A stretch of DNA of 64,000 nt from Chryseobacterium echinoideorum. GTDB taxonomy: Bacteria; Bacteroidota; Bacteroidia; Flavobacteriales; Weeksellaceae. Where the stretch lies: NCBI RefSeq assembly GCF_007474535.1, contig NZ_VKNW01000009.1, positions 62,001 through 126,000 on the forward strand, given 5' to 3'. Under the pieces are notes generated by a model. The model ran no database searches, was not told where the DNA came from, and saw only the letters and a program-made list of their open reading frames with translations. Of this stretch, positions 51,123-60,460 are shown piece after piece. Position 1 is the stretch's first letter. Each line of letters starts with the position of its first letter. Both the position numbers and the translations under genes were made by a program.

Positions 51123-52526
51123 ATGAGTTGTGGATGTAAAACATCCGGCGATTCTGCACATTCTTGCGGAACAAAATCCGCGAATGGCTGTGAAAGTGTA
51201 AATACCTGCGGTAATAGTTATAAATTAAGTGTTTTCGACTGGCTTTCCAATGTACAAAATCCTGCATCGAACAGGTTTGATTTTGTGGAAGTTAGGTTTA
51301 AAAATGACAGAAAATTGTTTTATAAAATCGTAAACAATATTCCTTTACATATAGGTAGTGTAGTCACAGTAGAATCGAGTCCCGGACATGATGTGGGCGT
51401 AGTAAGTCTCACAGGCGAATTGGTGAAAATCCAAATGAAGAAAAAAAGATTTTCTGAAGAAGGAGCTCCCAAAATATACAGGCTTGCCAACCAAAAAGAT
51501 ATAGAAGTATGGCAGGAGGCAAGAAAAAAAGAGGAAAGTGTGAAAATAGAATCCAGAAAGATTTCGCACAGACTTGGTCTTGAAATGAAGATTACAGATG
51601 TGGAATATCAGGGTGATGCTTCTAAGGTTACATTCTATTATACAGCTGATAATCGTGTAGATTTCAGAATGCTGATTAAAGAATTTGCCGGAACTTTCCG
51701 TACCAAGATTGATATGAAACAAATAGGTTTCCGGCAGGAAGCGGCTAAAGTAGGTGGGATAGGATCTTGCGGAAGAGAGCTTTGCTGTTCTACATGGCTT
51801 ACCGATTTCAGATCTGTAAATACAAATGTTGCCCGTTATCAGCAGTTAAGCATCAATCCTCAGAAATTAGCAGGACAATGTGGTAAACTTAAATGTTGTT
51901 TAAATTATGAATTAGACAGTTACCTTGATGCATTAAGTGATTTTCCGCCGTCTTCAACTACATTAGATACGGAGAAAGGAAGGGCTTTTTGTATTAAAAT
52001 TGATGTTTTCAAAAAGAAAATGTGGTTTGCCTACGTAGACAGCTCAATGGCATGGTATGACTTCGATGTTGATTTGGTAAAAAAAATGATCGCAAAAAAT
52101 AAAAAAGGCGAAAAAACGTTACCTCTTGAAGAATTGAAACAGCCAGACTTTGCCGTTCAGACTGTTGATTTGATTCAGGAAAACAGTGTAGACCGATTTG
52201 AGAAGAAAAACAGAGGCTCTAATAGAAACAGAAATCAGAATAAGCCAAACAGCAATAACAATTCTAGAAGAAACAGAAACGAAACGGCAGACAAAAATCT
52301 GCGTTCTGAGAAGCTTGATAAAGATGAAAATTCTGTAAGAACAACTCGTCCGTCTAAACCAAATCCAAATTCAAACAATAATCAGAGATCCACAAAACAG
52401 CAGCCAAAACCTTCAATTCAAAAGGTGGAGAGCGCTGTAAATGATACTGATAAGAGGCCGCAAAATCAACCCCCTAAAAAGAAGTTTAAAAAGAAATTTC
52501 CTCCCAAAAAAGACAATAATGCATAA
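51123..52526 (+). CDS. ricT: PSP1-domain protein RicT
   Basis: RicT is a PSP1-domain partner in a complex that binds iron-sulfur clusters in other bacteria. 467 residues. The N-terminus is Cys-rich (MSCGCKTSGDSAHSCGTKSA), followed by the PSP1 core: FVEVRFKNDRKLFYKIVN, GVVSLTGELVKIQMKKKR, FYYTADNRVDFRMLIKEF, and IGSCGRELCCSTWLTDF then GKLKCCLNYELDSY with several conserved Cys. The C-terminal 100 residues are Asn/Lys/Arg-rich and likely disordered. gldH starts 8 bases before its stop, and pbp1A follows, a conserved Bacteroidota gene order. Confidence 0.88.
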   Translation: MSCGCKTSGDSAHSCGTKSANGCESVNTCGNSYKLSVFDWLSNVQNPASNRFDFVEVRFKNDRKLFYKIVNNIPLHIGSVVTVESSPGHDVGVVSLTGELVKIQMKKKRFSEEGAPKIYRLANQKDIEVWQEARKKEESVKIESRKISHRLGLEMKITDVEYQGDASKVTFYYTADNRVDFRMLIKEFAGTFRTKIDMKQIGFRQEAAKVGGIGSCGRELCCSTWLTDFRSVNTNVARYQQLSINPQKLAGQCGKLKCCLNYELDSYLDALSDFPPSSTTLDTEKGRAFCIKIDVFKKKMWFAYVDSSMAWYDFDVDLVKKMIAKNKKGEKTLPLEELKQPDFAVQTVDLIQENSVDRFEKKNRGSNRNRNQNKPNSNNNSRRNRNETADKNLRSEKLDKDENSVRTTRPSKPNPNSNNNQRSTKQQPKPSIQKVESAVNDTDKRPQNQPPKKKFKKKFPPKKDNNA

Positions 52527-53010
52527 GATTTCATATTTTGTTTTTCTTATATTTCTAACCGGATGCAATGCTTCTGACGAAAATGTGGTTATGAATCACG
52601 TTGATAATAAATGGGATAAAAAGACCTGGCAAAAGTTTAATTTTGAAATTTCGGATCCTCAAAATCCTAAAAATATTATATTTGTTGTAAGAAACAATAA
52701 TGATTATCCTTACAGCAATATAAGATTTATTGTAAACCTTACCCATACTAAAACCAAAAAAACAGAAACTGATACGCTGAATTATATTTTGGCAAAACCA
52801 AATGGCGAATGGTTGGGCACAGGATTTGGCGAAACAAAAGAAGCATTATTTCAGTATAAACTGAACTATAAATTTCAGGAAAAAGGCAATTATGAAATTG
52901 CTGTTTCTCAGGCGATGAGAAACGATAACCTTCCGGGAATTGAAGATTTAGGAATAAAAGTAGAAACGGCAAAAACCGTAAGTACAAATGGAACACAACA
53001 ATCAAAATAA
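52519..53010 (+). CDS. gldH: Gliding motility lipoprotein GldH
   Basis: 163 residues from ATG 52519, with lipoprotein signal MHKISYFVFLIFLTGC. The body matches GldH: KWDKKTWQKFNFEISDPQNP, NIIFVVRNNNDYPYSNIRF and PNGEWLGTGFGETKEALFQY. GldH is needed for gliding in Flavobacterium johnsoniae. Overlap of 8 bases with ricT and 23 bases with the next gene indicates translational coupling of all three. Confidence 0.9.
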   Translation: MHKISYFVFLIFLTGCNASDENVVMNHVDNKWDKKTWQKFNFEISDPQNPKNIIFVVRNNNDYPYSNIRFIVNLTHTKTKKTETDTLNYILAKPNGEWLGTGFGETKEALFQYKLNYKFQEKGNYEIAVSQAMRNDNLPGIEDLGIKVETAKTVSTNGTQQSK

Positions 53011-55366
53011 GGGAAGTAAAGGGAAAAAATTTCCGCTTCCTCCTAAAAAAAATCAAAAGAATACAGTCTGGAAAAGATGGGTAAAATTCATCTGGATTGG
53101 TCTTATTGCAGTGATTTTAGGAATTTCAGGACTTTTCTTTGCCGTTTCTCAAGGATTTCTTGGCGAAATGCCCGATGTAAAAGAACTTGAAAATCCTGAT
53201 ATTTATGTTGCATCTGAAATTTATTCTGCAGATGGCGTTCTTCTAGGTAAATTCGAGAAAGAAAAAACGCAGCCGATTGAATACAAAAATTTGCCTCCTT
53301 ATCTTATTTATGCTCTTCAGGCAAAAGAAGATGAACGATTTAAGGAACATTCAGGAATTGATTTAAAATCAATTTTAAGAGCAATAAGATATGGAGGAGA
53401 ACGTGGTGGTGGATCTACCATTACTCAGCAGCTGGCAAAACTTTTATTTACTAAAGAGCCCTCTAGAAACCCTGTTAAAAGGGCTATTCAGAAGCTTAAA
53501 GAATGGGTGGTAGCCGTAAGCTTAGAGAAAAGATATACAAAAGAAGAAATTATCACTCTTTACTTTAATAAATTTGATTTTACGTATAATGCCAACGGCA
53601 TTGAGATGGCATCCAAAATTTATTTTAACAAATCAACTACTGAGCTTACTTTACCTGAAGCTGCAGTCTTTGTTTCTATGCTGGAAGCTCCTATTGCTAA
53701 TAATCCGTTAAGAAATCCTGAAAGAGCAAAAAGAAGAAGAGATGTTGTTTTGTCTCAAATGTTAGAAACCGGCTACATAGATCAGCCCACTTACGATAAG
53801 GCAGTTTCTACTCCTATTACAACAGATTATCAACCAATTAAAGATATAACTGACGACTATTCTGCCTATTATAAGTTTTATCTTAGAAAAGAAATTGATA
53901 ATTATCTGAAAGATTACGAAAAGGAAACAGGTAAAAAACTGAATCTTTATAAAGATGGTCTTAAGATTTTTGTCACTTTGGATTCAAAAATGCAGAAATA
54001 TGCCGAAGAATCTATTAAAGAACATTTAACGGATCTTCAGAAAAGATTTGATGCCGAACAAAGAGGGAGAAAAAACAGACCTTTTTATTATTTGAACGAT
54101 CAGCAGGTAAATAAAGTGATGATGCAGGCGGTAAAAAGAACGGGTCGTTACAAGCAGCTAAGCAGAGCAGGAATTCCTGAAGATTCCATTTTAATGGAGT
54201 TTCATAAGCCTGTAAAAATGACAAGATTCACTTGGTCGGGCGAAGAAGAAGTTGAGATGAGTCCATGGGATTCTATCCGCTATCATAAACAGATTGCTCA
54301 GGCGGGATTAATGTCTATGACACCTGGAACAGGCGAAATTAAAGCTTGGGTTGGAGGAATCAACTGGCAGCATTTTCAATATGATCATATCAAACAGGGA
54401 AAAAGACAGGTAGGTTCTACCTTCAAACCTTTTGTGTATGCAACTGCGATCATGAAACTAGGATTAACTCCTTGTTCAACAATCTCGAATGCTAGCTATA
54501 GAAAAGGAAGTTGGAATGTTGAAGGTTCTGGAGGGATGTTAACACTTAAAAATGCATTAGCACACTCAAAAAACCCTGTTGCAGTGAGGTTAGCTGAAAT
54601 GGCAGGAACCCAGAGTGTAATACAGACGGCAAGAGATTTAGGAGTAACCGAAGAAATTTCCACAAGTCTACCAATGGCGTTAGGATCTTCAGATATTACA
54701 ATTTATGAAATGTTGGGAGCTTACAGTACTTTTGCCAATTATGGTAATTACAACAAACCCGAAATGATCTGGAGAATTGAAGATGTAAACGGGAGAGTGA
54801 TCAAGGAAGTAAACCAGGAGCCTAAAGAAGTCATGAATCCTAATTATGCCTATACGATGATTGAATTAATGAAGGGTGTTGCAGAATTTGGTACTGCATC
54901 AGGAGAATTGGGAAGAAGGGGGGTTTCTAAAGCCGTTGAAATTGCAGGAAAAACAGGAACTACCCAGAATAATTCAGATGGTTGGTTTATGGGAATCGTA
55001 CCAAAACTCGCTACAGGAGCCTGGGTTGGCTGGGAAGACAGAGCGACTCACTTCTACGGAACAGGAGAAGGGCAAGGAGCGAAAATGGCTTTGCCGATTT
55101 GGGCAATTTTCATGAAAAAAGTTTGGGCAGACAAAAGCCTTAAGATCTCCCCAGATGATAAGTTTGTGAAACCAAGTGACTGGAAGGATGGCTGTAGTAA
55201 TCTTCAGGGATTAAGTGGAGGATATGGTGATGAAGGAGGCTTGCAGACTATTGATGATCTCAAAAATCCTAAACCTGCTGATAATATTCCTAAAAGCACC
55301 ACGAAAAAGGAAGAAAATGTCAATGAAAATCTCAAAACGGGAGAAAATATTGATTTTAATAAATAA
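52988..55366 (+). CDS. mrcA: Class A penicillin-binding protein 1A
   Basis: A bifunctional peptidoglycan synthase, 792 residues. After a basic cytoplasmic tail and one membrane helix (WIGLIAVILGISGLFFAVSQ), the transglycosylase domain shows AKEDERFKEHSGIDLKSILR near 109 with catalytic Glu and the GGSTITQQLAKLLF motif. The transpeptidase domain has SxxK in VGSTFKPFVYAT near 475, SxN in HSKNPVAVR near 523, and KTG in IAGKTGTTQNNSDGWFMG near 654. The C-terminus is low-complexity Lys/Asn-rich. It is third in the ricT-gldH operon. Confidence 0.95.
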   Translation: MEHNNQNKGSKGKKFPLPPKKNQKNTVWKRWVKFIWIGLIAVILGISGLFFAVSQGFLGEMPDVKELENPDIYVASEIYSADGVLLGKFEKEKTQPIEYKNLPPYLIYALQAKEDERFKEHSGIDLKSILRAIRYGGERGGGSTITQQLAKLLFTKEPSRNPVKRAIQKLKEWVVAVSLEKRYTKEEIITLYFNKFDFTYNANGIEMASKIYFNKSTTELTLPEAAVFVSMLEAPIANNPLRNPERAKRRRDVVLSQMLETGYIDQPTYDKAVSTPITTDYQPIKDITDDYSAYYKFYLRKEIDNYLKDYEKETGKKLNLYKDGLKIFVTLDSKMQKYAEESIKEHLTDLQKRFDAEQRGRKNRPFYYLNDQQVNKVMMQAVKRTGRYKQLSRAGIPEDSILMEFHKPVKMTRFTWSGEEEVEMSPWDSIRYHKQIAQAGLMSMTPGTGEIKAWVGGINWQHFQYDHIKQGKRQVGSTFKPFVYATAIMKLGLTPCSTISNASYRKGSWNVEGSGGMLTLKNALAHSKNPVAVRLAEMAGTQSVIQTARDLGVTEEISTSLPMALGSSDITIYEMLGAYSTFANYGNYNKPEMIWRIEDVNGRVIKEVNQEPKEVMNPNYAYTMIELMKGVAEFGTASGELGRRGVSKAVEIAGKTGTTQNNSDGWFMGIVPKLATGAWVGWEDRATHFYGTGEGQGAKMALPIWAIFMKKVWADKSLKISPDDKFVKPSDWKDGCSNLQGLSGGYGDEGGLQTIDDLKNPKPADNIPKSTTKKEENVNENLKTGENIDFNK

Positions 55367-55385
55367 AATATTCTTTTATCATTAT

Positions 55386-55414
55386 AAGACCTTTCAATGA
55401 AATTGAAAGGTCTT
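55386..55414 (+). terminator. Terminator of the ricT-gldH-mrcA operon
   Basis: AAGACCTTTCAA (55386-55397) and TTGAAAGGTCTT (55403-55414) form a perfect 12-bp stem with a 5-base loop and a T-rich tail. Confidence 0.9.
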
Positions 55415-55442
55415 ATCTTTTTTTAATTAATACCTTTGAGTT

Positions 55443-56978
55443 ATGAATATTGAAAATATCAGACAGCCATTTATAGAAAAATTTCCCGGAGACTTTTCAG
55501 GAAATACCATGCAGAGAAATACTCCCAAAATTTTGTTTGCTACCGTTGCAACAGTTGGTTTTGATCATCCTGAACTTATTGTTTTTAATGAAAAGCTTTC
55601 TGAAGAAATAGGATTGGGTAAATTTAACGAAAATGATCTTTATTTTTTAGCCGCAACCCATCTTCCGGATTATATTAAAACTTATTCTACAGCGTATGCC
55701 GGACATCAGTTCGGAAACTGGGCAGGTCAGTTGGGAGATGGGCGGGCAATTTTTGCCGGTGAAATAACCAATGATTTTGGAAAAACAACAGAAATACAAT
55801 GGAAAGGGGCAGGCGCAACACCATATTCTCGTCATGCCGACGGCAGAGCTGTGCTTCGTTCCTCGGTGAGAGAATATCTTATGAGTGAAGCGATGTTTCA
55901 TTTACAGATTCCTACAACCAGAGCTTTAAGCTTGTGTCTTACCGGTGAAAGTGTTGTGCGTGATATCATGTATAGCGGCAATCCTCAGGAAGAAAAAGGG
56001 GCAGTTGTTATAAGAACTGCTGAAAGTTTTCTTCGATTTGGTCATTTTGAATTGATTTCTGCACAAAAAGAATATGATACGCTGAAAAATTTAGCGGATT
56101 ACACTATTGAAAATTATTTTACTGATATTAAATTATCCAATGAAGATAAATATAAAGAGTTTTTCAATGAAGTGAGCAAAAGAACGGCAGATCTGATGGT
56201 GGAATGGTTTCGGGTTGGATTTGTGCATGGGGTTATGAATACTGATAACATGTCGGTTCTGGGTTTAACCATTGATTACGGACCTTTTTCTATGATGGAT
56301 GAATATGATCTGAATTTTACGCCTAACACGACCGATCTTCCCGGCAGAAGATACGCTTTTGGAAAGCAAGGACAAATATCACAATGGAATTTATGGCAGC
56401 TTGCCAATGCTTTATTTCCTTTAATTAAGGATGAAAGATTTTTAGAGGAAGCTCTTAATAATTACGGAACTTACTTTTGGAAAAAACATGATGAAATGCT
56501 TTGCAGGAAATTTGGTTTTGACGACCTAAGGAAAGAAGACGAAGAATTCTTTACCAATTGGCAGGGATTAATGCATGAACTGCAGCTAGATTATACTCTT
56601 TTTTTTAATGAACTGGAAAAAAGCCATAACGAAGAAGATGTTAATTTTTCGGCCGTTTCCTACAGTATTTTAGATGAAAGTGCAATGAGCAAACTCAATC
56701 ATTTTATGAGTGCTTACCAAAAAAGACTGTCTGAAAATAATATATCAAGGAGTGAATCTCTGGAATTAATGAAGAAAAGCAATCCCAAATTTATTCTTAG
56801 AAATTATCTTTTGTATGAATGTATTGAAGAAATCAACAACGGAAATAATGATATGCTGAAAAAATTAACCCAAGCTTTAGAAAATCCTTATGAAGAAATC
56901 TTTCCTGAATTTTCAGTAAAAAGACCTTCCGGATATGATGATGTTTCCGGATGCTCAATGCTGTCATGCAGTTCATGA
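55443..56978 (+). CDS. selO: Protein adenylyltransferase SelO (YdiU family)
   Basis: A pseudokinase that transfers AMP from ATP to protein Ser, Thr or Tyr. 511 residues. YAGHQFGNWAGQLGDGRA near 82 and IQWKGAGATPYSRHADGRAV near 118 form the nucleotide-binding region; RVGFVHGVMNTDNMSVLGL near 256 and TIDYGPFSMMDEYD near 275 supply the metal-binding Asn and Asp. The C-terminal GYDDVSGCSMLSCSS has the two Cys of the family's conserved tail. A hairpin follows the stop. Confidence 0.94.
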   Translation: MNIENIRQPFIEKFPGDFSGNTMQRNTPKILFATVATVGFDHPELIVFNEKLSEEIGLGKFNENDLYFLAATHLPDYIKTYSTAYAGHQFGNWAGQLGDGRAIFAGEITNDFGKTTEIQWKGAGATPYSRHADGRAVLRSSVREYLMSEAMFHLQIPTTRALSLCLTGESVVRDIMYSGNPQEEKGAVVIRTAESFLRFGHFELISAQKEYDTLKNLADYTIENYFTDIKLSNEDKYKEFFNEVSKRTADLMVEWFRVGFVHGVMNTDNMSVLGLTIDYGPFSMMDEYDLNFTPNTTDLPGRRYAFGKQGQISQWNLWQLANALFPLIKDERFLEEALNNYGTYFWKKHDEMLCRKFGFDDLRKEDEEFFTNWQGLMHELQLDYTLFFNELEKSHNEEDVNFSAVSYSILDESAMSKLNHFMSAYQKRLSENNISRSESLELMKKSNPKFILRNYLLYECIEEINNGNNDMLKKLTQALENPYEEIFPEFSVKRPSGYDDVSGCSMLSCSS

Positions 56979-56993
56979 TCGAAAATTACAGTT

Positions 56994-57010
56994 CCCGCCT
57001 CATAGGTGGG
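56994..57010 (+). terminator. Terminator of selO
   Basis: CCCGCCT (56994-57000) pairs with AGGTGGG (57004-57010) around a CAT loop, followed by a T-rich tail. It overlaps the upstream open frame of the next gene, which argues for a later start there. Confidence 0.8.
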
Positions 57011-57020
57011 TTTTTTATTT

Positions 57021-57028
57021 TACTTTTG
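57021..57028 (+). promoter_or_regulatory. Candidate -7 promoter box for the membrane protein gene
   Basis: TACTTTTG matches TAnnTTTG, 14 bases before the GTG at 57043. A transcript starting here would have a very short leader. Confidence 0.4.
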
Positions 57029-57042
57029 CAAAAATTTTACAA

Positions 57043-58317
57043 GTGTCTTTCAAATCTAAACTGGCTTCTTTTTTCAAAATTGTTTTTCCTTCTGCATGGG
57101 CAGAATTGTTTTTGTTTCTTTTTTTTGTAAGTATTTATGGCATTTTAGGAACTTATCTTGCACAGCATTACAGAATTGTTTTTGATGCAAGAATTCCTTG
57201 GGATGCCTATTTCAGTTTTGATAATAAAGCTATTGTAATGACGGGTGGTAGTTTTGAAAGACACCCGCTTTCCTATTATTTTTTTAACTGGATAAGAGAA
57301 TTGGCTTTTTTCATTTCTGATGGTAAAACAGGCAGCAATTTCAGACTCACTTTAGTCTGGCTCAGTAATTTTACCATAAGTTTAAGTTTAATTCAGATTT
57401 TCAAATATTTAAAAAATATAATCGGACTTCCTTTAGGGTTGAATATTTTGATCGTAATTTTCTTTAGTATTTTTTCTACCAACATTCTTTTATCATTTAC
57501 ACCGGAAACTTATACCTATACGTTGTTTCTGCTGGTTTTATTTAATTATTATACTGCGATAAAATTAAAAAAAGATAAAAAAATTGCCGGTTCTGCGACG
57601 ATTTTGGCAGGAGTTGGTATTGGAGGTCTTACCATCACCAATATTGTGAAAGTGTTTATTCCCGTTGTGTTTGAAAAAGATGTGTTTAGAAGCTGGAAGA
57701 AATTTGGAAATGCCGTATTCAGGGTCTTGAGTACAATTATCATTTTTGTTGTGCTTTATCTTTACAGAATTGATTTTAAATACCAGAATATTCTTTCAAA
57801 ATCCGGCGAGCAATATGAAAAATTTTCCAATGTAAAGTCGGTTCCATTGTGGGATATGATTATATCTTATTTTTTTGGCGGAAATATATTGTTTCCCGGG
57901 TTTTTCGTTCGTGAAAAACACAACATGAAGGGGTTTTATTATCAGGCTCTCTTTATGGATGTTTATACTTCTGTCTTTCCATACATTTTTGTGGGATTAT
58001 TGTTGTGTTTTGTTATTTGGAGCTACTTTAAAAATTTCAAGAATAAACTTGTTCAGATTCTCATGCTTTCTTTGCTGGTCGATGTCCTGATTCATTGTGT
58101 TTTTCGTTTCGGATTGCATACATCTTACATTTATGGCGGGCATTTCGTTTTCATTTTTCCTCTAATGTTGGGCTGGCTTTTTTTTGCGTATCGAAAATCA
58201 CCAAAAACACTTTCATTTTTAACAGTAGTTTTAGGAGTATTTACTGTTTTTCTGCTGCAAAATAATTTCCTAAGAATGCTTGAATTTTTTGACTTTATTA
58301 ATCAATTTTACAAATAA
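57043..58317 (+). CDS. Polytopic membrane protein, DUF6080/glycosyltransferase-like
   Basis: About 10 membrane helices over 424 residues if the GTG at 57043 is used (SFKSKLASFFKIVF...). An ATG at 56935 lies inside selO and upstream of its terminator, so it was not chosen. The first extracytoplasmic loop has DARIPWDAYFSFDNKAIVMT, with acidic residues near the membrane, as in PMT/ArnT-like glycosyltransferases. GFFVREKHNMKGFY near 290 is another notable loop. Family membership is an inference. Confidence 0.65.
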   Translation: MSFKSKLASFFKIVFPSAWAELFLFLFFVSIYGILGTYLAQHYRIVFDARIPWDAYFSFDNKAIVMTGGSFERHPLSYYFFNWIRELAFFISDGKTGSNFRLTLVWLSNFTISLSLIQIFKYLKNIIGLPLGLNILIVIFFSIFSTNILLSFTPETYTYTLFLLVLFNYYTAIKLKKDKKIAGSATILAGVGIGGLTITNIVKVFIPVVFEKDVFRSWKKFGNAVFRVLSTIIIFVVLYLYRIDFKYQNILSKSGEQYEKFSNVKSVPLWDMIISYFFGGNILFPGFFVREKHNMKGFYYQALFMDVYTSVFPYIFVGLLLCFVIWSYFKNFKNKLVQILMLSLLVDVLIHCVFRFGLHTSYIYGGHFVFIFPLMLGWLFFAYRKSPKTLSFLTVVLGVFTVFLLQNNFLRMLEFFDFINQFYK

Positions 58318-58319
58318 AA

Positions 58320-58344
58320 AAGCCGGAAAAATTACTTCCGGCTT
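58320..58344. terminator. Bidirectional terminator between the membrane protein gene and the SPOR gene
   Basis: AAGCCGGAA (58320-58328) pairs with TTCCGGCTT (58336-58344), with A runs on the left. The two genes converge here. Confidence 0.85.
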
Positions 58345-58363
58345 ATTCGTTTTTTAAGAAAAT

Positions 58364-58894
58364 TTATTTTGCTTCTGCACAGAAAACTCTGTACTGTACA
58401 GCAATGGCAGACTTAAAGTATTCTTTAATTCTTGCAAGATCGCCGGAGGCACTTTGTTTCGTAAAATAGCTTCCCGCAAGAATCTTATAATTGGGTCTTA
58501 GGGATGCATCAGTTTCAATCTTTATGCTTGGAAATCTTTTTCTGAAATAAGCTTTGATTTCATTTGCCTCATCATTGCTTTTTACGGTTGCTATTTGAAT
58601 TTTGTACCCTAAAATTCTTGGATTTCTCCTGCATATTTCAGCATTAGTAAGTTCTCGGCTTGGCACATATATTTTAGGAGGTTTTGACGGTACATCATCT
58701 TCGGAATTTGCTTTTGCAGCTGTAGAAGTTGCACATTTATTTTCCAGAGAAGACAAAGCATCGTTTACTTTGGCATCCATAGTCATTACAAGCTCTGTTC
58801 CGGCTAAGGTATCTTTCTTTACAACCTGTTGTGCTTCAACAGTATAAAAACTCACAAAAGATATGACAGTAATTATTTTGATTAAATTTTTCAT
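58364..58894 (-). CDS. Secreted SPOR-domain protein
   Basis: 176 residues with signal peptide MKNLIKIITVISFVSFYTVEA. The C-terminal SPOR domain is visible as LGYKIQIATVKSNDEANEIK near 95 and YKILAGSYFTKQSASGDLAR near 135, ending RVFCAEAK. SPOR domains bind denuded glycan strands at division sites in other bacteria. The middle is low-complexity Ser/Ala/Pro. A promoter with a good -33/-7 pair lies upstream. Confidence 0.85.
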   Translation of the reverse strand: MKNLIKIITVISFVSFYTVEAQQVVKKDTLAGTELVMTMDAKVNDALSSLENKCATSTAAKANSEDDVPSKPPKIYVPSRELTNAEICRRNPRILGYKIQIATVKSNDEANEIKAYFRKRFPSIKIETDASLRPNYKILAGSYFTKQSASGDLARIKEYFKSAIAVQYRVFCAEAK

Positions 58895-58909
58895 TTAAAG
58901 TTGTTTCAG

Positions 58910-58941
58910 CAAATTTAGGATAATTATAAAAACCCCGCAAA
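58910..58941 (-). promoter_or_regulatory. Promoter of the SPOR gene
   Basis: On the minus strand TTTG (58938-58941), a 20-base spacer and TAAATTTG (58910-58917) fit the Bacteroidota consensus TTTG-N19/20-TAnnTTTG. Confidence 0.6.
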
Positions 58942-59078
58942 CAAGACTATTTAGAATAGTTATAAATTAAACGGAAATGACATTTTACCTTTTGTTAAGG
59001 TCGTTAAATTCTTCTTAAAAATATTATTTTTGCGGAATTGATTACATACTCAATATTTACTAACATAAGATAATTTAA

Positions 59079-60437
59079 ATGATTAGTTGGAGAAAGCATT
59101 ATAAAAAAGGGCTGATTGCGATAGGATTATTGCTATCAACAAGTGCTTCAATTTACGGGCAAGCCGGCGATCCTAAAAACGGCGAAAAACTTTTCAAAGC
59201 AAATTGTACGGCATGTCACGCATTAGACAAACAGGTTGTAGGTCCCGCACTGAAGGGTGTGGTAGCAAGACTTGATACGGAACAAGGACTTGGAAAAGAC
59301 TGGCTTCACAAGTGGATTAAAGACAATAAAGCTTTGAGAGCTTCTGGAGACAAGTATGCTAATGAGGTTTATGAAAAGTACAACAAAACTGAGATGCAGC
59401 AGTTTCCTAATCTTTCTGAAAAGGATATTGATGATATTTTAGAGTACACAACTAATCCTCCTGCTCCGGAACCTGAAAAAACGCCCGAGGCCGCTACAGC
59501 TGGTACTAATGCTGGTCAGGCTCCTGCAGACAATACAACTTCAAGCATAGTGATTATTTCACTTTTGGCAATTGCAGGTTTGTTAGTTTGGATCTTAATT
59601 AAATTAAGACAGTTAGTTAAATTGGGACAGTCAGAAGATTTGGCAGGTCTTGATGAAACAAGAGTAAAATCATTCAGAGAAATTTACGAAAAGTACCATT
59701 ACATCGGTAAAGGAGCTTTAGCGATATTAGCGATACTGGCTGCTTACGGAGTTTGGAACTGGATCATGTGGATTGGTGTTTATAAAGGATACAAGCCTGA
59801 ACAGCCAATTTATTTCTCTCATAAAATTCACGTTGGTGAAAATAAAATCGACTGTCAGCTTTGTCACTCAAGTGCAAAATATGGTAAAGTTTCAGAAATT
59901 CCTTCTATGAATGTTTGTATGAACTGTCACAGAACTATTTCTGAGTACAACGGTAAGTATATTGAGCCAGGAAAAGATAAGGCATTCTATGATGGAGAAA
60001 TCAAAAAGATTTATGAAGCTACAGGATGGGATCCTGAAAAACAACAGTATACAGGAAAAACATCTCCTATAGAATGGACGAGAATTCACAATATGCCGGA
60101 TTTCGTTTACTTCAATCACGCACAGCACGTTGTTGCAGGAGAACAGGCAATCATCAATTCATTCAACAAGAAAAATCCTGATAACAAAATCGACGTAGTT
60201 TGTAAAGCTTGTCATGGTAAGATTGATACGATGAATGTTGTACAGATGGCAAATGACTTTACAATGGGATGGTGTATTGAATGTCACAGAACAACGGAGA
60301 TTGATATGAACAACGGTTATAATAAAGAATACTTCAAAAATCTACATGAAAAGCTTAAAAAGCAATACCCTAAAGATGGTGGTAAGATTACTGTAGATGC
60401 AATTGGAGGTCTTGAATGTGGTAAATGTCATTATTAA
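59079..60437 (+). CDS. actA: Alternative complex III multihaem cytochrome c subunit (ActA, with an added monohaem domain)
   Basis: Part of the respiratory quinol:cytochrome c (or oxidase) oxidoreductase alternative complex III. 452 residues with a signal peptide. Six CxxCH haem motifs are visible: CTACH near residue 43, then CQLCH, CMNCH, CKACH, CIECH and CGKCH in the C-terminal half. Five fit the pentahaem ActA; the N-terminal one sits in a monohaem cytochrome-type domain (GDPKNGEKLFKANCTACH) resembling ActE, so a fusion is likely. Two membrane helices lie between (SIVIISLLAIAGLLVWILI and GALAILAILAAYGVWNWIMW). A candidate -7 box TATTTTTG is at 59025-59032. Confidence 0.9.
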   Translation: MISWRKHYKKGLIAIGLLLSTSASIYGQAGDPKNGEKLFKANCTACHALDKQVVGPALKGVVARLDTEQGLGKDWLHKWIKDNKALRASGDKYANEVYEKYNKTEMQQFPNLSEKDIDDILEYTTNPPAPEPEKTPEAATAGTNAGQAPADNTTSSIVIISLLAIAGLLVWILIKLRQLVKLGQSEDLAGLDETRVKSFREIYEKYHYIGKGALAILAILAAYGVWNWIMWIGVYKGYKPEQPIYFSHKIHVGENKIDCQLCHSSAKYGKVSEIPSMNVCMNCHRTISEYNGKYIEPGKDKAFYDGEIKKIYEATGWDPEKQQYTGKTSPIEWTRIHNMPDFVYFNHAQHVVAGEQAIINSFNKKNPDNKIDVVCKACHGKIDTMNVVQMANDFTMGWCIECHRTTEIDMNNGYNKEYFKNLHEKLKKQYPKDGGKITVDAIGGLECGKCHY

Positions 60438-60460
60438 TAACTAAAAAATTAGAAGTATAA

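Noticed and set aside
56935-57042. ATG at 56935 as start of the polytopic membrane protein
   Set aside because: It lies inside selO and reads through the selO terminator hairpin; GTG 57043 behind a -7 box is more plausible.
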